Positions 1-9,567 of a DNA stretch of 64,000 bases are shown here, one piece after another (position 1 is the stretch's first letter; each line of letters starts with the position of its first letter). The notes under the pieces were generated by a model. It searched no databases. It was not told the DNA's origin and saw nothing but the letters and a program-made list of their open reading frames with translations. The stretch covers positions 62,001 to 126,000 of the forward strand of contig NZ_WPZQ01000011.1 in NCBI RefSeq assembly GCF_013030265.1, written 5' to 3'. Origin of the DNA: Ruegeria arenilitoris. GTDB lineage: Bacteria > Pseudomonadota > Alphaproteobacteria > Rhodobacterales > Rhodobacteraceae. Both the position numbers and the translations under genes were made by a program.

Positions 1-1
1 G

Positions 2-337
2 GTGGACGGCACCACAGGCCTGGCGCTTGAGGCCGCACTTACCATTGATGCAATTCTGACCCGTGAAGGCAGACTTGCGGATATGGACGAGGTCGGTCGC
101 AACCTGAACATGCCCAGCCACAGGTTGCGTCGGAGTCTTAAGCTTGAAGGCGTGGATTATTCGGACCTGCGTAAGCAGGTCCGGCGCGATCTGGCTGTAC
201 GTTTGCTGACAACAACGGATCTGTCCATCGAAGTTATTGCGGCGCGCGCCGGGTTTAGTGAGGCCAGCTCTTTTATTCGTGCCTTCAGGGGATGGACTGG
301 TTTGACACCGCGCGCTTATCGCGTCTCAGACCTTTAA
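2..337 (+). CDS. AraC-family transcriptional regulator, C-terminal part (5' end outside window)
   Basis: The reading frame is open to the window edge, so only the last 111 residues are visible. They form a double helix-turn-helix DNA-binding domain: first HTH around residues 28-50 (MDEVGRNLNMPSHRLRRSL) and second around 75-98, with the family signature IAARAGFSEASSFIRAF followed by GLTPRAYR. The effector-binding N-terminal domain lies upstream of the window, so target and ligand cannot be inferred. The gene ends 8 bases before the convergent acyl-CoA dehydrogenase gene, so any link to that pathway is only positional. Confidence 0.85.
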   Translation: MDGTTGLALEAALTIDAILTREGRLADMDEVGRNLNMPSHRLRRSLKLEGVDYSDLRKQVRRDLAVRLLTTTDLSIEVIAARAGFSEASSFIRAFRGWTGLTPRAYRVSDL

Positions 338-345
338 ACTTGCTG

Positions 346-1503
346 CTATTGGCCCGCTAGGCCCATCTGTCGCACCGCCAGATCACGCATGATCTCTTCC
401 GAACCGCCGCCTATTGCCATTATTTTGATCTCACGCCAGACACGTTCGACCGGGTTGCCCAGCATGTAGGCCGCACCGCCAAAAACCTGCATCGCCTCAG
501 AGGCGACAAATTCCAGCGACTTTGTCGCCTGTACCTTGGCCTTGGCAAGTTCGGCAACGGGCATCAAGCCTTGCTCAATCGCCCAACAGATGCGCTCGAT
601 ATATGCCTCGTTCATATCGATCCGGGCAGACATTTCCGCAAATTTGTGGCCGATTACCTGGTGCTCAATCAGCCGTTTTCCAAAGGTCTCGCGTTCGCGC
701 GCCCACGCAAGCGCGCTGTCGTAACACAGTTTCATCATGCCCAGTGAAGCAGATGTCAGCCCCAACCGTTCAAAATTGAAATTGTTCATGATCGCGATAA
801 AGCCTTTATTTTCAGGCCCCAAAAGCGCGTCCGCATCAAGTTCGCAATCGTCGAAATGCAATGTCGCCTGCTGCGAACTATGCCAACCCATTTTACCACC
901 CAGCGGGGTGCGGCTGAAGCCCGGCGCATCGAAAGGAACAAGAAACAAGGAAATCCCGGCCAGTCCCGGACCCCCGGTGCGGGCGCCAATCACAAACCAT
1001 TCGGCATCCATCCCACCGGTAATGTAGGTTTTTTCGCCGTTCAGGATCCATTTCCCGCCTTTGAGCTCGGCCCGTGTCTTAATGTTGGCCACGTCCGATC
1101 CTGCACCGGGCTCTGTTATGCCAAGGGCAGACATCATTCGTCCGCCGATAATCTCCGGCAGGACCGTTTTCTTGAACTCTTCAGATGCGAACTGTGCAAT
1201 CGGGCTGATTGAGATCGTACGACCACCTACCGCCGCGCCGATACCTGACGCGCCACATCCAAACAGAATTTCGCTGTAGTCATGACGCATGAACGCATTG
1301 TCGAAACCCAAGCCGCCATATTCTTCATCGATTCCAAAACCAAAGACGCCAAACTCCGCGATTGCAGCATGCAACTCCCAAGGAACTCCGCGATCCGCTT
1401 CCCATTGTTCTATGTGAGGTTTGATTTCTGCATCAACAAAACGCCCGAAATCGCGCCGAAAAGCCTCGCGCTCGGGCGTCATGAAGGGGGATGGCATTGT
1501 CAT
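346..1503 (-). CDS. acyl-CoA dehydrogenase
   Basis: This 385-residue protein is full length for the flavin-dependent acyl-CoA dehydrogenase family, which introduces a trans-2 double bond in acyl-CoA and passes electrons to ETF. Visible features are the N-terminal helical domain (from PEREAFRRDF), the middle-domain substrate/FAD motif ALGITEPGAGSD near residue 130, and the C-terminal signature with RETFGKRLIEHQ and MQVFGGAAYM, ending in IMAIGGGSEEIMRDL. Its start overlaps the stop of the TetR gene by 4 bases (ATGA), so the two are cotranscribed. The neighbouring carboxylase genes suggest a branched or terpenoid acyl-CoA substrate (AtuD- or isovaleryl-CoA-like), but the sequence does not fix it. 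Confidence 0.9.
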   Translation of the reverse strand: MTMPSPFMTPEREAFRRDFGRFVDAEIKPHIEQWEADRGVPWELHAAIAEFGVFGFGIDEEYGGLGFDNAFMRHDYSEILFGCGASGIGAAVGGRTISISPIAQFASEEFKKTVLPEIIGGRMMSALGITEPGAGSDVANIKTRAELKGGKWILNGEKTYITGGMDAEWFVIGARTGGPGLAGISLFLVPFDAPGFSRTPLGGKMGWHSSQQATLHFDDCELDADALLGPENKGFIAIMNNFNFERLGLTSASLGMMKLCYDSALAWARERETFGKRLIEHQVIGHKFAEMSARIDMNEAYIERICWAIEQGLMPVAELAKAKVQATKSLEFVASEAMQVFGGAAYMLGNPVERVWREIKIMAIGGGSEEIMRDLAVRQMGLAGQ

Positions 1504-2141
1504 TCTACTTCCTCAATCTTGGCGTTGTTCGGGGAAACAACGCGAAGCTGGCTTTCCATCATTCGCGCAAACCGTCCCATCATCTTCGTCAGATATTCCG
1601 GTGATGAAACGAATTTTTCGTGCAACAAAAGACCGCGTAAGAAATTCCGGGAAATGCTCCACAACAATTCGGTGTCGTCTCGGTCACCTGAAACGCTGGC
1701 GTACTGGCTGGCGATGAGGTTCAGATTGGATTTGTCCCAGTCCCTCAGGCTCTGTTCGAGCAGCTCGAACAGGTCCGCATCCGTCCGGCATGCAACCAGA
1801 ATCTCGACGATCGCGCGACCGCCCGAAGAGTTTACGATGTTGCTCCAGGACGACATGATCAGATCATAGACAGGCGGTGGAGTGCTGCCCCGCTTCCAGA
1901 TCGGGCTCTGTGCATTGTCCAAAAGCCGCATTGCAGTCGCGGCAACAAGTGCTTGCTTGGTCGGGAAGTGATGCGTGATGGCCCCGCGCGAGATATCCGC
2001 CTTGGCCTGAACCTTGGCGAAAGTTGTCTCGGCATAGCCAAGTTGATCCAGACAAGCGACCGTAGCGTTGCAGATTCTAGCCTGCATATCCCGAGATCGT
2101 TGATCCTGAGCCTTGGGCTTTTTGGATGTTGTTTCCGTCAT
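1500..2141 (-). CDS. TetR/AcrR-family transcriptional regulator
   Basis: A 213-residue one-component repressor-type protein. The N-terminal HTH spans roughly residues 20-65, with AKADISRGAITHHFPTKQALVAA matching the TetR recognition helix pattern (G-A-x-x-x-H-F-x-x-K). The C-terminal ligand-binding half is not recognisable. It is first in a two-gene operon with acyl-CoA dehydrogenase and divergent from the AtuA-carboxylase operon. This arrangement suggests it controls both directions in response to an acyl-CoA, analogous to AtuR or LiuR; that role is inferred. A palindrome in the 114-base divergent region is a candidate operator. Confidence 0.88.
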   Translation of the reverse strand: MTETTSKKPKAQDQRSRDMQARICNATVACLDQLGYAETTFAKVQAKADISRGAITHHFPTKQALVAATAMRLLDNAQSPIWKRGSTPPPVYDLIMSSWSNIVNSSGGRAIVEILVACRTDADLFELLEQSLRDWDKSNLNLIASQYASVSGDRDDTELLWSISRNFLRGLLLHEKFVSSPEYLTKMMGRFARMMESQLRVVSPNNAKIEEVE

Positions 2142-2201
2142 GTTCCGTGGCGTCGTGTTGGCAGATCACTGTTGACCGATGTAATCGACAAATCATAAAA
2201 A

Positions 2202-2218
2202 CAGAACAGTCGGTCTGT
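2202..2218. promoter_or_regulatory. candidate TetR operator in the divergent promoter region
   Basis: The sequence ACAGTCGGTCTGT (2206-2218) is an imperfect palindrome with one mismatched pair, nested in a second inverted repeat CAGA-N8-TCTG (2202-2217). It lies between the divergent tetR start (2141) and the AtuA-like start (2256), a normal position for autoregulation by TetR proteins. Assignment is by position and symmetry only. Confidence 0.4.
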
Positions 2219-2255
2219 AAAGTACGGAGTCATCGACAGGCGGGAGAGACGTTAC

Positions 2256-4040
2256 GTGAAGCATTCTCTGCGGATCGGAGGGGCAAGCGGGTTTTGGGGT
2301 GATGCGCCCCACGCCACACGGCAGTTGTTGCGCGATCCGGATCTGGACTTTCTGGTCTATGACTACCTGGCAGAAATCACCATGTCGATCATGGCGCGTG
2401 CTCGCCTGAAGGATTCGGAAAAGGGATATGCTGTGGACTTTGTTTCCGAGGTCATGACCCAAAACCTGAGCCGGATCGACGAACTGGGCGTGAAAGTTCT
2501 TTCGAACGCGGGTGGCGTCAACCCTATGGCCTGTGCCAACGCCTTGCGCGCTGAAATTGCTGAGCTTGGGCTGAACCTGAAGGTAGCGGTTGTCGAAGGT
2601 GATGATTTGCTGCCGCGTGCGGCGGAGTTTGCGGATCGTACCGAGATGTTCTCCGGGACTCCGATGCCCGCAGCCGAAAAGATCGCGTCCATCAACGCCT
2701 ATATCGGTGCCGGCCCGATAGTGGCCGCGTTGAAAGCTGGGGCGGATATCGTCGTTACAGGGCGATGTGTTGACAGTGCCCTGACGCTGGCGGCCTGTAT
2801 GCATCACTTTGGGTGGGGGCAGGGTGATCATGATCTGCTGGCAGCAGGATCATTGGCGGGACACCTGCTGGAATGCGGCCCTCAGGCCACAGGTGGAAAT
2901 TTCACCGATTGGAAACTGGCCGGCGATATCGCGCAGATCGGATATCCGGTTGCCGAGATCAGCGCAGATGGTTCGATGGTCCTGACCAAGCCCGAGGGCA
3001 CCACCGGATGCGTAACACCGGCATCTGTTTGCGAGCAGATGTTGTATGAGATCGGTGATCCGCGCGGGTATATACTGCCGGATGTGGTTTGCGATTTCTC
3101 AGAAGTTAGGATGGAACAGGCGGGGCCTGACCGGGTGGGGGTGACGGGTGCCAGAGGGTGCGCACCAACTGGACAACTCAAAGTGTCGGCAACTTGGGTT
3201 GATGGCTATCGTGTTGGGATGACTTTCCTGATCAACGGGCGCGAGGCTCGCCAAAAGGCCGAAGTGTTCGCGCAGGCCGGACTTGATCGTGCCCGGGCCA
3301 TACTGAATCGCTTGGGCGCCCCTGACTACCGGGAAGTGTCATTCGAAGCATATGGCGGGCGGCCCGGCGACAGTGACTACGAAGAGATTTCATTCAAGGC
3401 GGCCGTAAAACACGATGATGCTCGCGCAGCGGGCCTGTTTTTGCGCGAAATGACTGGAGCAGCTCTGGCTGCTCCGCCGGGTCTACACATCTTTACTGGC
3501 GGAGGACGCCCCAAACCTTCGCCAGTCGTTGCCTTGTTTTCATTTTTAGTTCCCGCGATCACGCTTTCCTACCGTGTGACCCTGGAAGGGAAAAACATCC
3601 CCTATCAACAATCTGAAATCACTCCGAATGAACCAAAACCTATCAAAGGAGAAGTTCCTGAACCCGCAGAAGCGGACGTGATGGATTGGGTGTCTTGTCC
3701 GTTGGAGGAGTTGGCCTGGGCGCGTTCGGGGGACAAAGGTGACAAGGCCAATATCGGTGTCATCGCAAGACACGCAGCCTACATGCCTTATATCTGGTCT
3801 GCGCTGACAGAGGAAAAAGTGTCAGCCGTTTTCTCTGATTATCTGTCCGGCGAAGCTGAACGATTTTATCTGCCCGGCACACATTCCATGAACATTCTGC
3901 TGCACGAAGTTTTGGGTGGAGGCGGCATCGCGTCTCTGCGCAACGATGCACAAGGGAAAAGCTTCGCCCAGCTTCTGCTGGCCACACCGGTCAGAATTCC
4001 GGCGCGGCTGATCGCCAATTCCGAGCAAGGAGGTATCTGA
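2256..4040 (+). CDS. AtuA-like acyclic terpene utilisation family protein (DUF1446)
   Basis: A 594-residue cytosolic protein beginning with GTG, preceded by GGGAGAG eight bases upstream. The N-terminal DUF1446 domain starts MKHSLRIGGASGFWGD and continues through GGVNPMACA, GAGPIVAALKAGADIVVTGRCVDSALT and the acidic C-terminal edge. A second AtuA C-terminal domain begins near residue 485 (ELAWARSGDKGDKANIGVIAR). AtuA proteins always accompany acyl-CoA carboxylases of the geranyl/isoprenoid type, but their biochemical role is unsettled. The stop overlaps the next start as TGATG, indicating translational coupling. The family call is firm; a specific terpene substrate is not. Confidence 0.88.
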   Translation: MKHSLRIGGASGFWGDAPHATRQLLRDPDLDFLVYDYLAEITMSIMARARLKDSEKGYAVDFVSEVMTQNLSRIDELGVKVLSNAGGVNPMACANALRAEIAELGLNLKVAVVEGDDLLPRAAEFADRTEMFSGTPMPAAEKIASINAYIGAGPIVAALKAGADIVVTGRCVDSALTLAACMHHFGWGQGDHDLLAAGSLAGHLLECGPQATGGNFTDWKLAGDIAQIGYPVAEISADGSMVLTKPEGTTGCVTPASVCEQMLYEIGDPRGYILPDVVCDFSEVRMEQAGPDRVGVTGARGCAPTGQLKVSATWVDGYRVGMTFLINGREARQKAEVFAQAGLDRARAILNRLGAPDYREVSFEAYGGRPGDSDYEEISFKAAVKHDDARAAGLFLREMTGAALAAPPGLHIFTGGGRPKPSPVVALFSFLVPAITLSYRVTLEGKNIPYQQSEITPNEPKPIKGEVPEPAEADVMDWVSCPLEELAWARSGDKGDKANIGVIARHAAYMPYIWSALTEEKVSAVFSDYLSGEAERFYLPGTHSMNILLHEVLGGGGIASLRNDAQGKSFAQLLLATPVRIPARLIANSEQGGI

Positions 4041-5659
4041 TGGGCTTTGTAAGCCAGGTCGTCCGCGACTCTGAAACCTATGCAAAGAACCGAGCCGACA
4101 TGCTGGCTCTGATCGATGAGATGCGCGCGCTTGAGGCGCGGCCCGTGGCCTTGTCCGAGCAACGCCGCGAACGGATGGAAGCCCGTGGTCAGATCACCCC
4201 ACGCGATCGCCTTGCACATCTGTTGGATCCGGGGATGCCATTTTTGCAGTTGCACGGATTGGCGGGGTATTGCGTCGACAGCAACGATCCAGAGAAATCA
4301 GTGCCGGGCGCATCGCTCATTATCGGGATCGGTTTCATTTCCGGTGTCAGATGCATGATCATCGTCGACGACGCCGGAATCAAAGCTGGCGCGATGGTCG
4401 AGATGTCAGGCGTGGCATTCCTGAGCGCGCAAGACATGGCGCATAAACAGAACCTGCCATTTGTGCATCTGGTCGAAAGCGCGGGTGCGAACCTGATGGA
4501 GTACAAGGTCGAGTTCTGGGCCAACGGCGGAAAACTATTCCGCAATCTGGCCCGTCATTCAGCTGCTGGCCTTCCCAATGTTGCTGTGTTGCACGGACCA
4601 TCAACCGCGGGCGGGGCTTATATGCCGGGGCTCGCCGATTATGTGGTGGGCGTAAAGCAGAACGGTATGGCGGCTCTGGCTGGTGCGGCGCTGGTTTATG
4701 CAGCTACCGGCGAGAAGGCTAATGATCGCGATCTGGGCGGGAGCGAGATGCACGCCACCACCTCAGGGCTTGTAGAGTATCTGGCTGAAGATGACGCGCA
4801 CGGTGTCGAATTGGCGCGAGACGTGATGGCGCGGCTGGATTGGAACAAGTCTCTGCCTCTGAGGCGCAATAAAACGGTAGAGCCGCCCAAATACGACCCG
4901 GACGAGATCGCCGGTGTCGTCCCAACCGATTATCGCATTCCCTATGATGTTCGCGAAGTCGTGGCACGTATCGTGGACGGTTCGGATTTTGAAGACTTTA
5001 AACCGGACTACGGTCCGGCAACCGTCTGTTTGCAGGCTGCAATCAACGGTATCCCCGTAGGCATCCTCGGTAACAATGGCCCGCTGGACCCAGCCGGTGC
5101 GAACAAGGCCGCGCAGTTCATCCAGCTTTGTGGCCAGGCAAACATTCCGTTGATTTTCCTGAACAATATAACTGGCTTCATGGTTGGCACCCAATACGAG
5201 CAGGGTGGTATGATCAAACACGGGGCCAAGATGATCCAGGCCGTGACCTCGGTAGATGTGCCCAAAATCACACTGTACATCGGCGCAAGTTTTGGGGCGG
5301 GCAACTATGGGATGTGCGGATACGCTTATGATCCGGATTTCCTGTTCGCATGGCCAAACGCTTCCACCGGAGTGATGGGGGGTGAGCAGGCTGCCGGTAC
5401 GATGGAGATGGTCGCTCGGGCAGGGTTCAAACGAAAAGGGATCGAGCCTGACGAAAACAAACTGGCGGCGCAGAAGGCAGCAATCACGGCACATTTCACC
5501 AAGCAGGAGAACGCGTTTTACACTTCGGGCCGTTGTATCGACCACGGTGTCATCGACCCACGCGATACGCGGCGCGTACTGGGATTCTGTCTTGAAACCT
5601 GCCTTGAGGCGCGCGCGCGAAAGGTCAAACCCAGCAGCTACGGTGTTCACAGGTTCTGA
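4040..5659 (+). CDS. acyl-CoA carboxylase, carboxyltransferase (beta) subunit
   Basis: This 539-residue protein has the two crotonase-fold carboxyltransferase domains of MCC/GCC-type biotin carboxylases. The N-terminal half carries HLVESAGANLM, HGPSTAGGAYMPGLADY and the acyl-CoA site around GEKANDRDLGGSEMHATTSG. The C-terminal half carries GILGNNGPLDPAGANKAAQFI, FLNNITGFMVGTQYEQGGMIKHGAKMI and GASFGAGNYGMCGYAYDPDF, ending in YGVHRF. It transfers carboxyl from carboxybiotin, on the alpha subunit encoded two genes downstream, to an acyl-CoA. AAGGAGG precedes the start. The nearest known functions are methylcrotonyl-CoA and geranyl-CoA carboxylase; with AtuA adjacent, the geranyl/isoprenoid side is favoured but unproven. 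Confidence 0.92.
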   Translation: MGFVSQVVRDSETYAKNRADMLALIDEMRALEARPVALSEQRRERMEARGQITPRDRLAHLLDPGMPFLQLHGLAGYCVDSNDPEKSVPGASLIIGIGFISGVRCMIIVDDAGIKAGAMVEMSGVAFLSAQDMAHKQNLPFVHLVESAGANLMEYKVEFWANGGKLFRNLARHSAAGLPNVAVLHGPSTAGGAYMPGLADYVVGVKQNGMAALAGAALVYAATGEKANDRDLGGSEMHATTSGLVEYLAEDDAHGVELARDVMARLDWNKSLPLRRNKTVEPPKYDPDEIAGVVPTDYRIPYDVREVVARIVDGSDFEDFKPDYGPATVCLQAAINGIPVGILGNNGPLDPAGANKAAQFIQLCGQANIPLIFLNNITGFMVGTQYEQGGMIKHGAKMIQAVTSVDVPKITLYIGASFGAGNYGMCGYAYDPDFLFAWPNASTGVMGGEQAAGTMEMVARAGFKRKGIEPDENKLAAQKAAITAHFTKQENAFYTSGRCIDHGVIDPRDTRRVLGFCLETCLEARARKVKPSSYGVHRF

Positions 5660-5661
5660 TC

Positions 5662-6456
5662 ATGCTGCCACAATCTCAACATCTTGAGCTGGAACAGGAT
5701 GGTAGTTGGCTGACCGTCTGGTTCAACGAGCCTGAACGCCGGAACCCCCTGACAAATGCGCGGGTGGATGCCCTGCTCGACTTGTGCGCGGCGCTGCCAA
5801 ACGCACCGATACAAGGTGTAACATTTCGCGGGCGCGGAGGAATTTTTTGTGCCGGCGGCGACCTGAAGTCCTTCAAATCCAGCTTTGACGGCCCGGCATC
5901 GCAAGATGACATAGTCCGCCTGAGCCTGCGGGCTGCCGATCTGTTCGACGCGGTGGCTGCTCTGCCACAGTTTACTGTCATGGCTGTTGAAGGCGCTGCA
6001 ATGGCTGGTGGACTCGGACTGACCTGCATCGGGGATATGATTGTCGCAAGCGAAGGCACACGGTTCAGCCTGTCCGAAACACGCATCGGACTGACTCCTG
6101 CGCAGATAGCACCATTTGTGGTTACACGGCTGGGCATGCCCGCTGCGCGGCGACTAATGCTGACAGGGGCCACGGTTGATGTGCAAGAGGCTAAACGCCT
6201 GGGATTGGTGGATCAGATTGTCGCCCCTGAGGAGATGGACAACGCGATTGAAGAAGTTCAGGCAATGATCCGATCGACAGCGCCGCAAGCCATGGCCACG
6301 ATAAAACGGCAATTGAACGAGATGCCGTTTCAAACCCGGGAACAGCAGCGGCAGATGGCAGCAAAGAGTTTCGCCGAACGTTTGCTGTCGGACGAGGCAA
6401 AAGAGGGCATTTCGGCCTTTTTGAACAAACGCAAACCCAATTGGGCAGGGGGTTGA
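5662..6456 (+). CDS. enoyl-CoA hydratase/isomerase family protein
   Basis: A 264-residue crotonase-fold enzyme. The first oxyanion-hole motif is RGRGGIFCAGGDLKSF (about residues 54-70) and the second is AVEGAAMAGGLGLTCIGDMIVA (about 110-131), followed by FSLSETRIGLTPAQIAPFVVTRLG. It sits two bases after the carboxylase beta gene and before the alpha gene. The beta-hydratase-alpha order is shared with Atu and Liu operons, where the hydratase acts on the carboxylated product (isohexenylglutaconyl-CoA or methylglutaconyl-CoA). That role is inferred here from context. Confidence 0.9.
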   Translation: MLPQSQHLELEQDGSWLTVWFNEPERRNPLTNARVDALLDLCAALPNAPIQGVTFRGRGGIFCAGGDLKSFKSSFDGPASQDDIVRLSLRAADLFDAVAALPQFTVMAVEGAAMAGGLGLTCIGDMIVASEGTRFSLSETRIGLTPAQIAPFVVTRLGMPAARRLMLTGATVDVQEAKRLGLVDQIVAPEEMDNAIEEVQAMIRSTAPQAMATIKRQLNEMPFQTREQQRQMAAKSFAERLLSDEAKEGISAFLNKRKPNWAGG

Positions 6457-6459
6457 GCA

Positions 6460-8433
6460 ATGGCATTCGATACACTTCTGATCGCCAATCGCGGGGAAAT
6501 AGCCGCACGCATCATCCGGACCGCGCGATCGCTCGGTCTTCGGACAGTAGCTGTTTATACGACTGCGGATGCTAAGGCACCGCATGTTGAACTTGCTGAT
6601 GAGGCGGTCTGGATCGGAGACGGACCCGTTGGCGAAAGTTATTTGAAGGGCGATAAGATCATCGCAGCTGCCGAAAAAACGGCGGCTGGAGCGATCCATC
6701 CGGGGTATGGCTTTCTGTCTGAAAACGCAGAGTTTGCCAGATCGGTTGAAGCCGCTGGACTGATCTTTGTCGGTCCCGACCCCGAAGCAATCAGGTTGAT
6801 GGGCGACAAGGCTGACGCCAAACGGCTAATGCTCTCTGCAAGCGTGCCTTGCGTACCGGGATATGAGGGCGATGATCAGTCCGAAGCCGTTTTGGTCAAA
6901 GCCGCGGACAACATTGGATTTCCCATCATGGTAAAGGCAGCAGCTGGTGGCGGCGGGCGCGGGATGCGGCTGGTTCACGACGCTGGTGCTTTGCCCGCAG
7001 CAATCGCGTTGGCGCGATCCGAGGCAGAAAATGCGTTTGGTTCTGGTGAACTGATCCTTGAAAAGGCGATTACCGACGCCCGCCACGTTGAAATTCAGGT
7101 CTTTGCCGACACACATGGAAATGTGATCCATCTGGGCGAACGGGACTGTTCGGTTCAGCGCCGTCACCAGAAGGTTGTCGAAGAGGCTCCTTGCCCGGGG
7201 ATGACATCTGAATTGCGGGCAAAGATGGGCGCGGTCGCCATTGAGGCTGCGCGCGCGGTGAACTATCGCGGAGCAGGCACTGTTGAATTCCTGCTGGATG
7301 CTTCAGGGGCATTTTATTTTCTCGAAATGAACACCCGCCTACAGGTGGAACATCCGGTGACTGAAATGGTCACCGGTCTTGATCTTGTGGCAATGCAGAT
7401 CGCGGTCGCTCAGGGCGAAGCTCTTCCGGTTTCGCAAGAGGATGTGACCCTGAATGGCCATGCGATGGAAGTGCGCCTATATGCCGAGGATCCGGTCAAC
7501 GGCTATCTGCCGGTAACGGGTCCGATTGACATCTGGAAGCCTGCGACCGGACCCGGAGTGCGCGTGGACGCAGGCATTGAAACCGGGCAGGAAGTGTCTC
7601 CGTTCTACGACCCGATGCTGGCCAAAATCATCGCGCATGGACCGACCCGCGAAACCGCGCGAGCGCGGCTGATCAGGGCAGTAAAGGAATCCGTGTTACT
7701 CGGAACGGTGACGAATTCGGCCTTCCTTGTGGATGTGCTGGGGCAGGGCACTTTCATCAGCGGCGATGCTACAACAACCTTTCTTGATCGCATCTATCCC
7801 GAGGGTTTCCCCGCTTATCAGACCAGCGGGCGCGACGCCGCTTTGGCACTTGCCCTGATGCTCGAAGCCGACCAAGCGCGTGCTAAGGATGCGGCTGGTT
7901 ACGTCTCATGCGATCAGCTCGGCTGGTCCAGCGCCGCCCTTTTGCCGTTCAGCGTAAAACTGGTGTGTGGTGAGGATGAATTTAGCACTCGTGGTTGTGC
8001 GCATCCGGAAGGCTGGACTGTTTGGGTTGGAGAAGACAAGTTCGATGTTGCTGTCGTAGACCGCTCGGACTCCAATATCCGAGCGCGCATCAATGACCAG
8101 ACCGTAGATGTTGTGGCCCATCTGACACGCGACTTGGTCCAGTACGCCATCGGTGCTGAGCGCCTGAAGTTTCGACGTCTGCGCCCCGGTGCTGTTGACG
8201 AAGCAACCACAGCCGGGGGCCGCGTAATCGCTCCTATGCCGGGTTTGCTAATCGAATTGAACGCGGAAGCCGGCCAGAACGTGGCCAAGGGCGACCGGCT
8301 GGCTGTTCTGGAAGCGATGAAAATGCAGCATCAAATCACGGCGGCCGTAGACGGTGTGATCACCGCGGTCCACGTCGAAACGGGTCAGCAGCTAACCTCG
8401 GGCGATGTGATGATCGAGATTGAGGAGACCTAG
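6460..8433 (+). CDS. acyl-CoA carboxylase, biotin carboxylase / biotin carrier (alpha) subunit
   Basis: A 657-residue biotin-containing subunit. The biotin carboxylase N domain begins DTLLIANRGEIAARIIRTARSL, followed by an ATP-grasp domain with the glycine-rich loop KAAAGGGGRGMRLV (about 161-174), ERDCSVQRRHQKVVEEAP and EMNTRLQVEHPVTEMVTG. The C-terminal biotinyl domain contains the biotinylation site EAMKMQH near residue 622. It carboxylates biotin using ATP and bicarbonate and hands the carboxyl to the beta subunit. Length and domain order match MccA/AtuF alpha subunits. The next gene starts immediately after its stop codon. Confidence 0.93.
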   Translation: MAFDTLLIANRGEIAARIIRTARSLGLRTVAVYTTADAKAPHVELADEAVWIGDGPVGESYLKGDKIIAAAEKTAAGAIHPGYGFLSENAEFARSVEAAGLIFVGPDPEAIRLMGDKADAKRLMLSASVPCVPGYEGDDQSEAVLVKAADNIGFPIMVKAAAGGGGRGMRLVHDAGALPAAIALARSEAENAFGSGELILEKAITDARHVEIQVFADTHGNVIHLGERDCSVQRRHQKVVEEAPCPGMTSELRAKMGAVAIEAARAVNYRGAGTVEFLLDASGAFYFLEMNTRLQVEHPVTEMVTGLDLVAMQIAVAQGEALPVSQEDVTLNGHAMEVRLYAEDPVNGYLPVTGPIDIWKPATGPGVRVDAGIETGQEVSPFYDPMLAKIIAHGPTRETARARLIRAVKESVLLGTVTNSAFLVDVLGQGTFISGDATTTFLDRIYPEGFPAYQTSGRDAALALALMLEADQARAKDAAGYVSCDQLGWSSAALLPFSVKLVCGEDEFSTRGCAHPEGWTVWVGEDKFDVAVVDRSDSNIRARINDQTVDVVAHLTRDLVQYAIGAERLKFRRLRPGAVDEATTAGGRVIAPMPGLLIELNAEAGQNVAKGDRLAVLEAMKMQHQITAAVDGVITAVHVETGQQLTSGDVMIEIEET

Positions 8434-9564
8434 ATGAATTCCGATCTGTGCCGTCGACTTGGGATCGAGTTCCCGCTGTTTGCGTTCAGCCATTGCCGGG
8501 ATGTTGTGGCGGCAGTATCGCGCTCGGGCGGCATGGGCGTTTTCGGGGCGGTCTTGACGCCACCGGACAAGTTGAGGGCTGAATTGGATTGGATCGACGC
8601 ACATTGCGGCGGCAAACCTTATGGTGTGGATTTGATCGTTCCGACGTCGATGCAGAAACAGGGCGATCCGGCCCTCAGCGGGCAAGACCTGCTTGCCGCT
8701 CTGCCGGAGACACACAAGCAGTTCGCCAATACCCTGCTAAACGATCACGGTGTTGGTCTTGACGGTTTGGACGACGCCCGCCTCGATATGATGCACCTTT
8801 CCGACAACATGAACGCCACCGGTGCCGAAGCCATTCTGGACATCGTGTTTTCATATCCGATCAAGCTGATCGCCAATGCACTGGGGACGCCTCCGCCAAT
8901 CATGATGGAGCGCGCACAGGCTGCTGGTGTACCGGTCGCCGCGCTGGTTGGTTCGAAAAAGCATGCAGAACTGCAGGTGGCTGCAGGTGTTGATATCCTT
9001 GTAGCTGCCGGTGGTGAAGCTGGTGGGCATTGCGGGGAAGTGTCGACCATGGTTTTGGTGCCCGAGGTCGTCTCGGTGGCGAACGGCACCCCTGTGCTGG
9101 CGGCGGGGGGTATTGTGAATGGCGCGCAGATGGCCGCAGGAATTGCAATGGGCGCTGCGGGCGCCTGGTGCGGCTCGGTCTGGTTGACAACCGCCGAGGG
9201 CGAGCCTCCACAGCAGATCAAGGACAAGATGCTGGCAGCGACATCGGCCGACACCGTGCGGAGCCGTTCACGCACCGGCAAGCATTCCCGCCAACTCGAA
9301 TCCACTTGGACGGATGCGTGGGAGGCTGATGGGCCGGATCCACTTGCGATGCCCTATCAGTCGCTGGTTTCAGAACCGGCTTTGCGCAAGGTCGAGAAAC
9401 TGGCGCAGTCCGGACATGAGGGGGCGGAGAAGCTCTCAACTTACTGGGTCGGACAGGGGGTCGGTCTGATGAACCAGGTAACCTCGGCTACGGCAGTCGT
9501 TCAGGAATTTAAGCAGGATTATCTGGCCGCTATCGACCGTCTGAATTCAACGTTGGAGGGCTAA
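8434..9564 (+). CDS. NAD(P)H-dependent flavin oxidoreductase, nitronate monooxygenase family
   Basis: A 376-residue FMN-dependent TIM-barrel protein. Diagnostic stretches are IEFPLFAFSHCRDVVAAVSRSGGMGVFG at the N terminus, DILVAAGGEAGGHCGE (about 188-203, with the His position of class I nitronate monooxygenases) and PVLAAGGIVNGAQMAAGIAMGAAGAWCGS, the phosphate-binding segment. It directly abuts the carboxylase alpha gene, so it is part of the same operon. Members of this family next to carboxylase genes often have unknown or enoyl-reductase-like activities, so nitronate itself may not be the substrate. Confidence 0.85.
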   Translation: MNSDLCRRLGIEFPLFAFSHCRDVVAAVSRSGGMGVFGAVLTPPDKLRAELDWIDAHCGGKPYGVDLIVPTSMQKQGDPALSGQDLLAALPETHKQFANTLLNDHGVGLDGLDDARLDMMHLSDNMNATGAEAILDIVFSYPIKLIANALGTPPPIMMERAQAAGVPVAALVGSKKHAELQVAAGVDILVAAGGEAGGHCGEVSTMVLVPEVVSVANGTPVLAAGGIVNGAQMAAGIAMGAAGAWCGSVWLTTAEGEPPQQIKDKMLAATSADTVRSRSRTGKHSRQLESTWTDAWEADGPDPLAMPYQSLVSEPALRKVEKLAQSGHEGAEKLSTYWVGQGVGLMNQVTSATAVVQEFKQDYLAAIDRLNSTLEG

Positions 9565-9567
9565 GCA

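Noticed and set aside
4763..5650. 295-codon minus-strand frame inside the carboxylase beta gene
   Set aside because: Antisense to conserved carboxyltransferase sequence with no independent support.
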